DNA from: a virus
IMG/VR virus record: IMGVR_UViG_3300045971_000437
Location: 1 to 64,000 of that record
Length of the DNA stretch: 64,000 nt
Strand: one strand, 5' to 3'
In this document: positions 23,809 through 32,027 of the stretch, piece after piece
How positions within the stretch are numbered: the stretch's first letter is position 1
Layout of the letters: every line of letters begins with the position of its first letter
Program-made: the position numbers and the translations under genes
Notes under the pieces: model-generated
Seen by the model: the letters and a program-made list of their open reading frames with translations, nothing else
What the model was told of the DNA's origin: nothing
Database searches by the model: none

Positions 23809-23853
23809 TCTCCAGGTTATAATGTATTATATCATAACCTGGAGAAAAGTAAA
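23809..23853 (-). promoter_or_regulatory. T4-type early promoter nested in an inverted repeat that can hide the RBS
   Basis: TTTACT (23848-23853), 16-base spacer, extended -10 TGATATAAT (23826-23831). A perfect 12-bp inverted repeat (23809-23820 and 23834-23845) surrounds the -10. One arm is in the promoter spacer; the other contains the GGAG of the downstream gene. Confidence 0.8.
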
Positions 23854-23860
23854 CTGGTGA

Positions 23861-25423
23861 TTAGAAGAAAGGAACAGGTTCGTTCCCATATTGATCGAAA
23901 TTTTCTGGTGGTCCCATATCTGAATCGGGTGCAACTGTTTCATAAACTATCTGTCTAGCTTTATCGTCATATGAAGATAATCTATTCAAAACTTTCATAA
24001 CAACAGCCATCGCCATAACAGCATCATCTGTAGAACCAGGTCTTGCTTGATATGTTCCACCAGCAGCAACAAAGTTTTGTAATTCAAATAGTAAAATGTC
24101 TGAATTAATTTTAATACCACCAGCAATTTTCTCAACCAAATTTTTAAGCTGCATACAAGAAATAATCTTTGATTTTCCTGTTGTGTAGCAACCTAATCTA
24201 TTATCTGATTCATTGTATAATTCAGTACCATCTAAGTAAACACCACCATCGACTGCATCATCATTTTGGATCATAGCAACTAAAGCTTCACCGACACCAT
24301 TGCGCTCGAATGACCAGATGACTTCAGCTCGTCCGCGATTTGCATCAGGCTGACGGAGATGCTTTAGCAACCATTTAATTTTGGAATAGATAAGTGGTAT
24401 ACTTACAGAGTTAAGACGGAGTTCGGCCACCTGAACTAATGAAGGAAATTCTACTACTTCTATAACAGTAAAGTCATTACCATTTCCAGTAGCAGGATCA
24501 ACCCCAACAAGATATGTTTTGTTTCTTCCGCCAATATCGCTTGACCAAAATTTAAAACCCATATTTTCATTGATGGGTGGGGTAGCCTTAAAATAAGATA
24601 GCTTAATAGAATCAATAAGCATCGCATCTGAAGAAATGAATTCGCAAAGTACCTCTTGACGGAATTTCTTTTCACCAAGCTGACCCTGCATTTCCTTAAG
24701 ATAATTTTCTCCACGTTCTGGGTGTCTAATCCAAGGGAAGAATAACGGTGTAAAGCTTCCAAGTTCTCCTGGGTGGCTATTTGCGCGTCTCCATAGTTGA
24801 GCAAATAAATCTGTATCACCATTTGGTGTTGATGAAATAATAGCGGAACCACCAGTAGATAATGTAGGTGCTAAAGATGCCCACATTTCTTCTTGAATAC
24901 GTGGGTTAATAAACGCCAACTCATCTAAGTATAATTTTGAAATTGCAAGACCACGACCAGTTTTAGCAGTAGTTGCTTCTGATTTAATCCGTGAACCGTT
25001 ATCAAATTCAATACTATGTTTGTTGTAATACTTACAGCCAGCCTTTAACCAATGCGGAAGTTCTTCATATGCAAATCGTATACGATCCATAATTTCCATA
25101 GCATGACTATTGGATTTAGATGCCACTAATATAGTTTGATCTTTTACAAACATCGCATACCATAATAGGTACATTGAAATTGTCTGCGTCTTACCCATTT
25201 GCCGAGATAGAAGAGCAATTACCCAGCGATTTTCCTGAAGCGATCTAATTAATTCTTCTTGATAATCATAGAGATCAAACAACATTTTACCTTTTTTGGG
25301 ATGCTGAAGGTAAACATAATTTCTAATGAAATAGACTGGGTCATTTTTACATTTGACTAATTCCTGAACTGACTCTGGAGAATACTCTGATTCTGCAAAT
25401 GCACGTTTAATTAAGTCTGACAT
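23861..25423 (-). CDS. 17: Terminase large subunit (gp17)
   Basis: The packaging motor ATPase and headful nuclease. Walker A is SRQMGKTQ (73-80), as in T4 SRQLGKT. Walker B is KLYLDELAFI (about 160-170), followed by a coupling motif ISSTPNG. The RNase H-like nuclease domain begins with LVGVDPATGNGND (about 305). Length is 520 residues (T4: 610). A GATAAATA late box lies 30 bases upstream. It is the left end of the virion gene block and is not next to the likely small subunit at 34.4 kb. Confidence 0.95.
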   Translation of the reverse strand: MSDLIKRAFAESEYSPESVQELVKCKNDPVYFIRNYVYLQHPKKGKMLFDLYDYQEELIRSLQENRWVIALLSRQMGKTQTISMYLLWYAMFVKDQTILVASKSNSHAMEIMDRIRFAYEELPHWLKAGCKYYNKHSIEFDNGSRIKSEATTAKTGRGLAISKLYLDELAFINPRIQEEMWASLAPTLSTGGSAIISSTPNGDTDLFAQLWRRANSHPGELGSFTPLFFPWIRHPERGENYLKEMQGQLGEKKFRQEVLCEFISSDAMLIDSIKLSYFKATPPINENMGFKFWSSDIGGRNKTYLVGVDPATGNGNDFTVIEVVEFPSLVQVAELRLNSVSIPLIYSKIKWLLKHLRQPDANRGRAEVIWSFERNGVGEALVAMIQNDDAVDGGVYLDGTELYNESDNRLGCYTTGKSKIISCMQLKNLVEKIAGGIKINSDILLFELQNFVAAGGTYQARPGSTDDAVMAMAVVMKVLNRLSSYDDKARQIVYETVAPDSDMGPPENFDQYGNEPVPFF

Positions 25424-25561
25424 GGAGCTCCTATATTTTTATCTGATTAGTTATTTATCAGGATGAAGCTTGAACTTCATCAGGTTAGTGATACTACGTA
25501 GTATCCCACATCGTGATAAATATAGTTGTGATTAAATCACTTAATTAATTGGAGGAAATAA
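25424..25561. promoter_or_regulatory. Divergent late promoters around palindromes
   Basis: Between gp17 and the lipoprotein gene are a minus-strand GATAAATA (25452-25459) 30 bases before gp17 and a plus-strand GATAAATA (25515-25522) 40 bases before the lipoprotein. Between them lie a 7-bp hairpin GATGAAG/CTTCATC (25462-25481) and a perfect 16-bp palindrome GATACTACGTAGTATC (25490-25505). The hairpins may insulate the two transcripts. Confidence 0.6.
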
Positions 25562-26308
25562 ATGAATAAGTTGAAAATATTATCAATTACATTATCAATT
25601 GCTATTTTATCAGGATGCGCATCTGGCGAGTATAAAATGTATGTTGAAAGTGTAACTAAAGTTGAGATGTCTAAATCCTTAGCAGAAGCTGCAAAATATA
25701 AGGCAATGTCAGATATTGCTGCATCAGGTTCAGAGAGTGCAAAAATGGCTGCAGTAATGGCACTTGCGCTTGGGGGAAATAATAACAATGGTGGAGGTCA
25801 ACAGACTCAGCTTAAACCGCCAACTGATATTGGACAGACTGCTTTACAGTGGGCTGGATTATTTGTTCCTATGTTAACACAAGCATATGGTATCCATGCT
25901 AATACTCAATTGGGAATGGCTAATAGTAATAACTCAGCTAGAATTTCTGAAAGTACTAACGCAGCATTTCTTGGTATTGCTGGTAAAATTCAAGCACCTG
26001 TTACTGTATTACCACAAGCTAATGTAACGACAACAAGTACTGATAGTCATAACACTGCCACAACATTATCTGGTTCAGGTGTCATTGGAAGTGGAACATA
26101 TGCCGCTAATCCTACTACAACAACTAGCACTTTGTCTGGTACTGGTGTTCTTGGTTCAGGTACATACACAACTGCAGCTAATCCTACTACGACTACTACA
26201 ACTGACAGTCATAATACTGCTAATCCAGTTACGACTACTACAACTACTGGACCTAGCACAACAGGTACCACTACAACGGGTGATGTTACATCAACAATCA
26301 ATCCGTAA
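25562..26308 (+). CDS. Phage lipoprotein with Thr-rich repeat tail
   Basis: A signal peptide ends in the lipobox LSGC (Cys19), so the mature protein is lipid-anchored, probably in the outer membrane because Ala-Ser follow Cys. The middle is helical. From about residue 150 the chain is dominated by Thr-rich blocks with two copies of TLSG(S/T)GV(I/L)GSGTY and repeated TDSHNTA. It is on the plus strand with its own late promoter, AGGAGG ribosome site and terminator. A role in superinfection exclusion or lysis is possible but unproven. Confidence 0.75.
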   Translation: MNKLKILSITLSIAILSGCASGEYKMYVESVTKVEMSKSLAEAAKYKAMSDIAASGSESAKMAAVMALALGGNNNNGGGQQTQLKPPTDIGQTALQWAGLFVPMLTQAYGIHANTQLGMANSNNSARISESTNAAFLGIAGKIQAPVTVLPQANVTTTSTDSHNTATTLSGSGVIGSGTYAANPTTTTSTLSGTGVLGSGTYTTAANPTTTTTTDSHNTANPVTTTTTTGPSTTGTTTTGDVTSTINP

Positions 26309-26329
26309 TTCAGTTAGTTCAGCACGCCA

Positions 26330-26354
26330 AAAAGCCCTCTTAAAGAGGGCTTTT
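26330..26354. terminator. Bidirectional terminator
   Basis: AAAAGCCCTCT-TAA-AGAGGGCTTTT, an 11-bp perfect stem with A-tract and T-tract on either side. It ends the plus-strand lipoprotein transcript and the minus-strand cargo operon. Confidence 0.9.
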
Positions 26355-26745
26355 ATTTACCGTGGTCTTTATCTTGCCAGAATAACTTACCCATAGTCGT
26401 TTGAAGTTTAGCTGGTCTGATATCATTACCCAGCTCTCTTGCAAACTTATACATTTCTGTTGCAATACCTTTTCTACGATGCGCTGGTTGAATAGCTAAA
26501 TCTAAAGCTTCTAATTTGCCATCCACCTCTTCAAAGTTAACCCAACCGCAATCAACACCTTTATCTGTTCTAGCAGTGATTCTAAATTGATCGCTCTTTA
26601 CTTTTTCACCAAGCTTAAGATATCCAGGTGATGCATAAAGCGTATATGTGCCATCTAAAATTTCTTTAGTCTGTCGAAAACCCTTCTTAAATAACTTAGC
26701 ATTAACTTTTTCAGTTAAGAAAGTTTTAAAATTTAGCTTAGACAT
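26353..26745 (-). CDS. GNAT acetyltransferase with capsid-targeting-like N-terminus
   Basis: The first residues, LNFKTFLTE, match the putative prohead-targeting peptide of this phage, with a predicted gp21 cut after FLTE. The rest is a minimal GNAT domain: a strand ALDLAIQPAHRRKGIATEMY with the acetyl-CoA pyrophosphate loop R-R-K-G-I-A (90-95). Length is 130 residues. It is the last gene of an operon of similar cargo-like genes. The likely role is acetylation of a host protein or small molecule soon after injection; the substrate is unknown. Confidence 0.75.
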   Translation of the reverse strand: MSKLNFKTFLTEKVNAKLFKKGFRQTKEILDGTYTLYASPGYLKLGEKVKSDQFRITARTDKGVDCGWVNFEEVDGKLEALDLAIQPAHRRKGIATEMYKFARELGNDIRPAKLQTTMGKLFWQDKDHGK

Positions 26746-26962
26746 TTTTAAATTTCTTTATTTCTTCAGCTATTTGTTTTTCAATCTGCTTAGTAGTTTT
26801 ACCAGTATGTACTGATAATACTTTAAATAAAGCAGCTTCATACTGTGATGCAGTGGGTCTAGTGTCATCATTACCCGACATGTAATTATTGCCAATAGAT
26901 TTCTGCAATGACATTGCGGCAATTGTAATTAAATCTTGTCCAGCTGCTTCATATAATTTCAT
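26738..26962 (-). CDS. Small cargo-like protein, 74 aa
   Basis: It begins MKLYEAAGQ; LYE followed by Ala fits the (L/I)xE cut rule of T4-type prohead proteases, though the targeting helix is very short. The rest is helical with no motif. It overlaps genes on both sides, as a member of the cargo operon. Confidence 0.5.
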   Translation of the reverse strand: MKLYEAAGQDLITIAAMSLQKSIGNNYMSGNDDTRPTASQYEAALFKVLSVHTGKTTKQIEKQIAEEIKKFKNV

Positions 26963-27786
26963 TTTGATTCCTCATTAAGTGCTTCAATCATTTTCTTCCA
27001 CATACTTTCAGATATTAACATACAAGGTCCACCAACCCATACTTCTGAGTCTAAGTTATGATTTAGTGTTTTAGTTGTCTGACATGTGAATCCCAGAACA
27101 TATGGACTATAAGCCCTAAATACTTCCTTTAAGAATCCATTATAATATCTTTTAAATGCAATTGCCTCTTCATCTTCGAAACCTCCAAATGCATTTTCGA
27201 AATTTTTAATTGCATTTATATCGTTATGTTTTAATTTCTTATCAAATTGTTCCCAATCCTTCCAACTAGTAGCTAGCTTTAATTCTGGAATTCTACTAAA
27301 TGAAGAATTAACTGCTTCTATTCTATCGCCAAATTCATCGTCAAATAGGCTAATTCTATGACTCCACATATCACCAGCGGCAACGACACCAATTTTAACC
27401 CCATCATATGGAATTAATACAAATGCATTATCACCATAACCAGATGCATTTTCTATTTCTGTTGTAGCAATAAATGATCTTGATCTCTTAGGATACTGTT
27501 TCATATCTGGATGATTATCAAATATTAGTGTATAATAATTCTTTGTGTTTTGACTCTTTCTAACTGTCTTTGATGGATCAACTGTTGCAAATCCAGTTTT
27601 ATGAACAGGTTTTTCTGCTTCGTCGTCACCGCGATATAACGGCTTATTTTCAGTCAACATCCATAGCGCATCTTTACAACGAGCATTAAGTAATTTTATA
27701 GCTTCTTTAACTTGTATAGAATTATATGAAGGTTTGCGCAAAATGTTATCTGCTGCTTCATTTATAAATGTTTTAAATGTTATCAT
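26959..27786 (-). CDS. ADP-ribosyltransferase-like virion cargo, subfamily A
   Basis: The N-terminus ITFKTFINEAA carries the targeting motif with a predicted cut after FINE. The body shows the ART order: Arg52 in PLYRGD, a Ser/Thr strand RSRSFIATTE (101-110) preceded by PK, a GYGDNAFVLIPYDG strand, and Glu248 in SEVWVGG near the C-terminus. This is the R-S-E pattern of arginine- or related ADP-ribosyltransferases; the first Glu of an ExE motif is not present. T4 Alt is a packaged ART with similar logic. It is paralogous to the next two subfamily A genes. Confidence 0.72.
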   Translation of the reverse strand: MITFKTFINEAADNILRKPSYNSIQVKEAIKLLNARCKDALWMLTENKPLYRGDDEAEKPVHKTGFATVDPSKTVRKSQNTKNYYTLIFDNHPDMKQYPKRSRSFIATTEIENASGYGDNAFVLIPYDGVKIGVVAAGDMWSHRISLFDDEFGDRIEAVNSSFSRIPELKLATSWKDWEQFDKKLKHNDINAIKNFENAFGGFEDEEAIAFKRYYNGFLKEVFRAYSPYVLGFTCQTTKTLNHNLDSEVWVGGPCMLISESMWKKMIEALNEESK

Positions 27787-28774
27787 TCTGTTTTCTTTTA
27801 TTGTTTGTCACCATCTTTTGCCACATAGCTAAATGTATCAATAGACATTCTCCGCCTATCCATACTTCTGTGACGTTGGTATGTGGTATTTTTTCGAGCA
27901 ATGTTTTTGTAGTTGCAGACTTCATGCCCAAATTTAGAGCACCATAAGCTCTTTTTACCTTTTTAAGAAAATCTGTTGATGCACTGCGAGATTGAGGCGC
28001 GTGTAGATAATATCTTACGGCTTGATTAAATTCAGCTAGAGCCGCCTCATCATTATCTTGCAATCGCTTGTCATAATCTATCCATTTTTGCCAATCATGT
28101 TCGGATAAAGAATCGAACATACTCCAAAACATATTAAAACCATCTAAATCAGATTCTATATCAAATAATTCTATATTATTATCCCAAATATCTTCTTTTC
28201 CGACTATCCCAATTTTAACACCATCATATGGAATAATTATAAATGGGGTTGAATCGCGCGAATAACCATCAGCTCTATCATAAGTATTTGCTGCTATAAA
28301 TGACCTTGATCGTTTTGGAAATGAATCATTTAAAACATTATCAAGTATTAAGGTATAGTAGTTTTTTGTATTTTGACTTTCGCGTTGTGTAGCTGATGTA
28401 TTTACCGTTGCGAATCCTTTAGGAAGATCAACGAACCTGTCACCACGAAATAAAGGCTCGTTTCTATCTAACATCCACATAGCATCTTTACAGTGAGTAT
28501 TAAATATTCTTAAAGCTTCTTCTTCATTTATGTGTAGATATTCTGGCTGCTTATCTATTGCTCTCTCATTTATAAATTCTTTAAATGATTTAGCTTCTTT
28601 TAGACCTAGCATCTTCTTTAGAACACCAGTAGTTAAAGCCCAAAATGATGGATCATCTTCAGACTTATCATATTGATCTTTAACTATCTTTTTAGCGTGA
28701 GCCCACTTGTGCTCTACATCAGCAAGAGTATGACCAGATTTTTTAGCGAAATGCTTTAATGCAGTAGCTGGCAT
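27773..28774 (-). CDS. ADP-ribosyltransferase-like cargo with extra N-terminal domain
   Basis: Residues 1-54 form an extra basic helical segment (DVEHKWAHAKKIVK, FWALTTGVLKKMLGL). The targeting motif KSFKEFINE is internal at 62-70, with two possible protease sites (LKE at 58-60 and INE at 68-70). The ART core follows: Arg110 in PLFRGD, RSRSFIAANT, an IIPYDGVKIGIVG strand and Glu303 in TEVWIGGE. It is clearly paralogous to the neighbouring 275-aa protein. The upstream start has a weak ribosome site; an internal start at Met55 is an alternative. Confidence 0.7.
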   Translation of the reverse strand: MPATALKHFAKKSGHTLADVEHKWAHAKKIVKDQYDKSEDDPSFWALTTGVLKKMLGLKEAKSFKEFINERAIDKQPEYLHINEEEALRIFNTHCKDAMWMLDRNEPLFRGDRFVDLPKGFATVNTSATQRESQNTKNYYTLILDNVLNDSFPKRSRSFIAANTYDRADGYSRDSTPFIIIPYDGVKIGIVGKEDIWDNNIELFDIESDLDGFNMFWSMFDSLSEHDWQKWIDYDKRLQDNDEAALAEFNQAVRYYLHAPQSRSASTDFLKKVKRAYGALNLGMKSATTKTLLEKIPHTNVTEVWIGGECLLIHLAMWQKMVTNNKRKQNDNI

Positions 28775-28777
28775 GTT

Positions 28778-29413
28778 TTAAATTTTTGTAAGTTGTTTCC
28801 AGATAACTAATGGCATTGATGTAATCATTTTATCTTCATAGTAGAGACAGACTTCTTCATCGTCATCTAGCATTACAGAATAATCACCAGCTCTGCCAAG
28901 AAGTTTAGGTTTAACTGGCTCAGCTGGTTCTTGTTCATCTTCTTTAACAGATGGTCTTGGGAAATTTGCAAATTGTGGATCTTTGTTGTCATCTTTAATA
29001 CGTTGAGCTTGCTTATATTCTGCATCTTCTATTTGATCATATAATTCATCACGTAGGAATCCTGACAATCTTTGACCGGATAAATTATCTGGATTAGCTA
29101 TGTCTATCGATTTTGGATTTGAGCTTCCTGGAAGAAAATAAAATACACGCCACATATCAACTTGGGTTTTTTCATTCTCATTCAACTCATCGTCATACAC
29201 AGCTTTGATCATATCAATAAGCATATCTGTATCTAAAATCTGTTCATCTGGAGCTGCTATTTCTTTTGCCTTATCAGCAATCGCATCCACAGCATCTTCA
29301 TAAGTCATTCCTTTAGCATCTACAAGCTTAATAGCTTTATCAATAACATTTTCAAGGTACTCTTTAGAGCGACTTTCTTTCAGTGTCAATAATTCTTTTA
29401 ATAAGTTACTCAT
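28778..29413 (-). CDS. Cargo-like protein, 211 aa
   Basis: It starts MSNLLKELLTLKES, the second form of the putative targeting peptide (LLKELLxLxE). The body is acidic and helical, with a Pro/Glu-rich linker (KEDEQEPAEPVKPK) before a small C-terminal beta segment. It has no known motif. It lies between two cargo-like genes in the same transcript. Confidence 0.6.
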   Translation of the reverse strand: MSNLLKELLTLKESRSKEYLENVIDKAIKLVDAKGMTYEDAVDAIADKAKEIAAPDEQILDTDMLIDMIKAVYDDELNENEKTQVDMWRVFYFLPGSSNPKSIDIANPDNLSGQRLSGFLRDELYDQIEDAEYKQAQRIKDDNKDPQFANFPRPSVKEDEQEPAEPVKPKLLGRAGDYSVMLDDDEEVCLYYEDKMITSMPLVIWKQLTKI

Positions 29414-29421
29414 TTCATTTC

Positions 29422-30999
29422 CTAGTTTAATGGGACTACAGTTGTTTTCTTAAATTTTAATGTGCCTGATAAGGCTACGCTTGCAGCTTTAACTTTAGAT
29501 GGAAATTCTACAGCTTTACCATCTTTCTTCCAAAGCTTACCATCTATTTCAATACCAAATTTCATATCAGATTTAGTATCTTCATGACCTAACTCTTGAT
29601 CTAATTCATTAGCTTTGAATGAAGCTTTATTCATTAGGGTACTCACAGCGCCCTTAAGGCCAGCCTCATAAAAATTATCCTCTGAAAGAACAACACCTTT
29701 ATCATCTTCTTGATCCCATACACCATAACAACGATCTTCGCCTTTTATTTCTGCAGAGACAGTCATCTTCTTACCTTGCATTTTACTCATGAAGGTAATT
29801 CGTTTAGCTTGTTGCGGATAAGAATTTTTAACTGCTTGTTTCCAATCTTCAATGTCAGTGTATGTAATAGCTTCTTTAAGTTTTTTGTATTTGTAAAGAA
29901 TATTTTCTGCATCAGCATTATGTTTCTTAGCCATATTCATATGGCTAATACCAGCTAAATCTTTTGTTGATTCGTATTTATCCATGCACTCTGCTTCTTG
30001 AATTTTTAATCCTAGATATGTTTGACGATCTTTAGGATCAGTAATAATATCTTCAACTTTGTTTTCATTAAAAGCAATTGCTAATTCGCGCTCTTTAATT
30101 TGATGTCTTAGCTGTTTAATTTCTTTAGCTACAGATGGCTTGATATCGATCTTTTTATCGAGCTCGGCTATTTTCTTTTTAAGCCATTCAATTTCATGCG
30201 CAGCATTACTTGAAACGGCTTCACCTAGCATAGCTTTTAATTTATCAATATCGGCTTGAGTCTCTGCTTTTTCGTCAGTGTGTTCTATCGGTGCAACTTT
30301 TGGATCTGATACTTCAGATTTATTTCTAAAGTGAGATACAGATGCCTTTAAAACTCCATCTTCATTTCTAAAATAGATAGAAGCAAGACCGTGATTAGCT
30401 TTAGCATTTTGTGTTATAACGTACTCACCATCTTTACTCCATTTTATATCTACATTACTAGATTTAAAATTCTTTCTAATCATATCACGTTGTTCTTTTG
30501 TAAGAGGCAACATCTTTGCTTCTTTTTTCTTAGGAGAAAGAATACCTTTAGCAAATGATTTAATTTTATCTGCTACGCCTTCATCTAATGGACCCCAAGC
30601 ATGCAGGCTTGTGTCTTCATTTAATTTACGCTTCTTCATTTCAGCTTTCAATGCTGCTCGAAGCGATGTATATTCTGTGTCCCAACCAGCAACACCCTTA
30701 TTAATATCCGTACTATACTTGATTAAATCGTTATCACTGAGTGCTACAATTTTTCTCATTTTGACACCACCATTAGCTAGAGTATCAAACTTATCGTATC
30801 TTTTAAAATGTTTAGAGGCAGACTTTTCATCTTTATTAACGATAGATGCAGTTGCTGCTTTTTCTATTTCTTGTCTAGCTCTATCTTTTGCTGTTTTACC
30901 AGCGAACATACGCTTAACATCTTTAACAAGTCCTTCGTTAACTTCTGTTATTTCTTTAGCGTCTTCTTCTAATTTAACAAATGATGATAGTAATTTCAT
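29422..30999 (-). CDS. Large internal-head cargo-like protein, 525 aa
   Basis: The N-terminus MKLLSSFVKLEED and several internal sites of the form (L/I)xE (KLNE, PLDE, MLGE, QEAE) suggest multiple gp21 cuts. The chain alternates Lys/Glu-rich helical or coiled-coil stretches (about 255-320) with small beta-rich parts, for example TVSAEIKGEDRCYGVWDQED. No catalytic motif is seen. It is the first gene after a TATAAATA late promoter. Confidence 0.6.
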   Translation of the reverse strand: MKLLSSFVKLEEDAKEITEVNEGLVKDVKRMFAGKTAKDRARQEIEKAATASIVNKDEKSASKHFKRYDKFDTLANGGVKMRKIVALSDNDLIKYSTDINKGVAGWDTEYTSLRAALKAEMKKRKLNEDTSLHAWGPLDEGVADKIKSFAKGILSPKKKEAKMLPLTKEQRDMIRKNFKSSNVDIKWSKDGEYVITQNAKANHGLASIYFRNEDGVLKASVSHFRNKSEVSDPKVAPIEHTDEKAETQADIDKLKAMLGEAVSSNAAHEIEWLKKKIAELDKKIDIKPSVAKEIKQLRHQIKERELAIAFNENKVEDIITDPKDRQTYLGLKIQEAECMDKYESTKDLAGISHMNMAKKHNADAENILYKYKKLKEAITYTDIEDWKQAVKNSYPQQAKRITFMSKMQGKKMTVSAEIKGEDRCYGVWDQEDDKGVVLSEDNFYEAGLKGAVSTLMNKASFKANELDQELGHEDTKSDMKFGIEIDGKLWKKDGKAVEFPSKVKAASVALSGTLKFKKTTVVPLN

Positions 31000-31038
31000 G
31001 TTATTTTCTCTTAATAAGGTGGTTGTAGCAAGCTACTT

Positions 31039-31046
31039 TATTTATA
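31039..31046 (-). promoter_or_regulatory. Late promoter (TATAAATA)
   Basis: Exact minus-strand TATAAATA 40 bases before the 525-aa gene, splitting the large cargo cluster into at least two transcripts. Confidence 0.65.
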
Positions 31047-31059
31047 GGTCAGGCAGATG

Positions 31060-31362
31060 TTATCTTGGATCTACATCATCATGATAAACTTTCGCGATGA
31101 TCTTACCCAATCCAGGAAGTTTGTGTCTTGTTAATCGTTCAGTTAACTTTTCTGAAAGATCAGGTTGAAGACCTTTAGATCTTTCATTATCATTGCAGTC
31201 AGCAATAACTTTTATAATCGATCTACCATCTTTATTAGATAATAATTTAATTTTAAAAACTTTGCATGCTATAAGCTCTTCCTCTGCAATGTGGTGTAAA
31301 ATATCTTCCCACTTCTCAACAGCAACTTCTGCTTTAGTTTCAAATAATTCGCTTAATTTCAT
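31060..31362 (-). CDS. Small cargo-like protein, 100 aa
   Basis: It begins MKLSELFETKAE; LFE followed by Thr fits a gp21-type cut. The rest is a small alpha/beta protein without recognised motif. It overlaps the upstream ART-like gene by 4 bases. Confidence 0.55.
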   Translation of the reverse strand: MKLSELFETKAEVAVEKWEDILHHIAEEELIACKVFKIKLLSNKDGRSIIKVIADCNDNERSKGLQPDLSEKLTERLTRHKLPGLGKIIAKVYHDDVDPR

Positions 31363-32027
31363 AATGTGTCCAAAAACGGTTTAACTTCATCTAAAAATAT
31401 TTCGTGCTTCTCACTCCAAGAGATATTGAACGCATAATACTTATCGCACTTCCACATAATTTCGTTTGTACTAGAAAGTAATCTTAAAAAATTGGTATTA
31501 AATTCCCAGTCAGAATTTTCTATATCGTTAATTAATTCAGTGCTAGTCAACTCATATTTTTCTTTTGTGTTGTTTGCTTGTTTTTCATAGGGCAACTTCC
31601 TCTGATTATTTAGCATGTCATTCCAAATATCTGAATGTAGTTGTGTTAAGTCACTAAACCTATGATCAAGCGTTCCAAACCATTCAAATTTTCCAATAGG
31701 AAAAATGGCAGTTAAATCACCATATGCACCTGCTACTCCGATGTCTCCAGATCCAAATGTCCAATTTCTAAATGGTTCACCATATTTTTGCCAAAAATAT
31801 CCATTTAGTACATCATGGACTTGAGAGGGCATATCTACAGGTCTTTTACGTTCGTGCCATTCCCTAATATCAAAATCTTTAGGAGCATGCTTATCACCGC
31901 GATAAAGTAACTTTTTACCTTTAGTTCCTTTTAGCAGCTCTAAAAATGGAGCACAGTCTTTTTTAAATTTTTCAAGATTGAATGTTGATTCATCTTCTTC
32001 ATTTATAAACTGTTTAAATCCTATCAT
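31359..32027 (-). CDS. ADP-ribosyltransferase-like cargo, subfamily B
   Basis: The start at 32027 overlaps the kinase stop (ATGA) and gives MIGFKQFINEED, the targeting motif. ART-like landmarks are Arg43 in LLYRGD, RPVDMP, the glycine-rich TFGSGDIGVAGAYGDL, the strand AIFPIGKFEWF and Glu189 in STNEIMW. At 222 residues it is the shortest of the family. The pattern is shared with the three subfamily B genes at 38-40.6 kb. Confidence 0.65.
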   Translation of the reverse strand: MIGFKQFINEEDESTFNLEKFKKDCAPFLELLKGTKGKKLLYRGDKHAPKDFDIREWHERKRPVDMPSQVHDVLNGYFWQKYGEPFRNWTFGSGDIGVAGAYGDLTAIFPIGKFEWFGTLDHRFSDLTQLHSDIWNDMLNNQRKLPYEKQANNTKEKYELTSTELINDIENSDWEFNTNFLRLLSSTNEIMWKCDKYYAFNISWSEKHEIFLDEVKPFLDTL

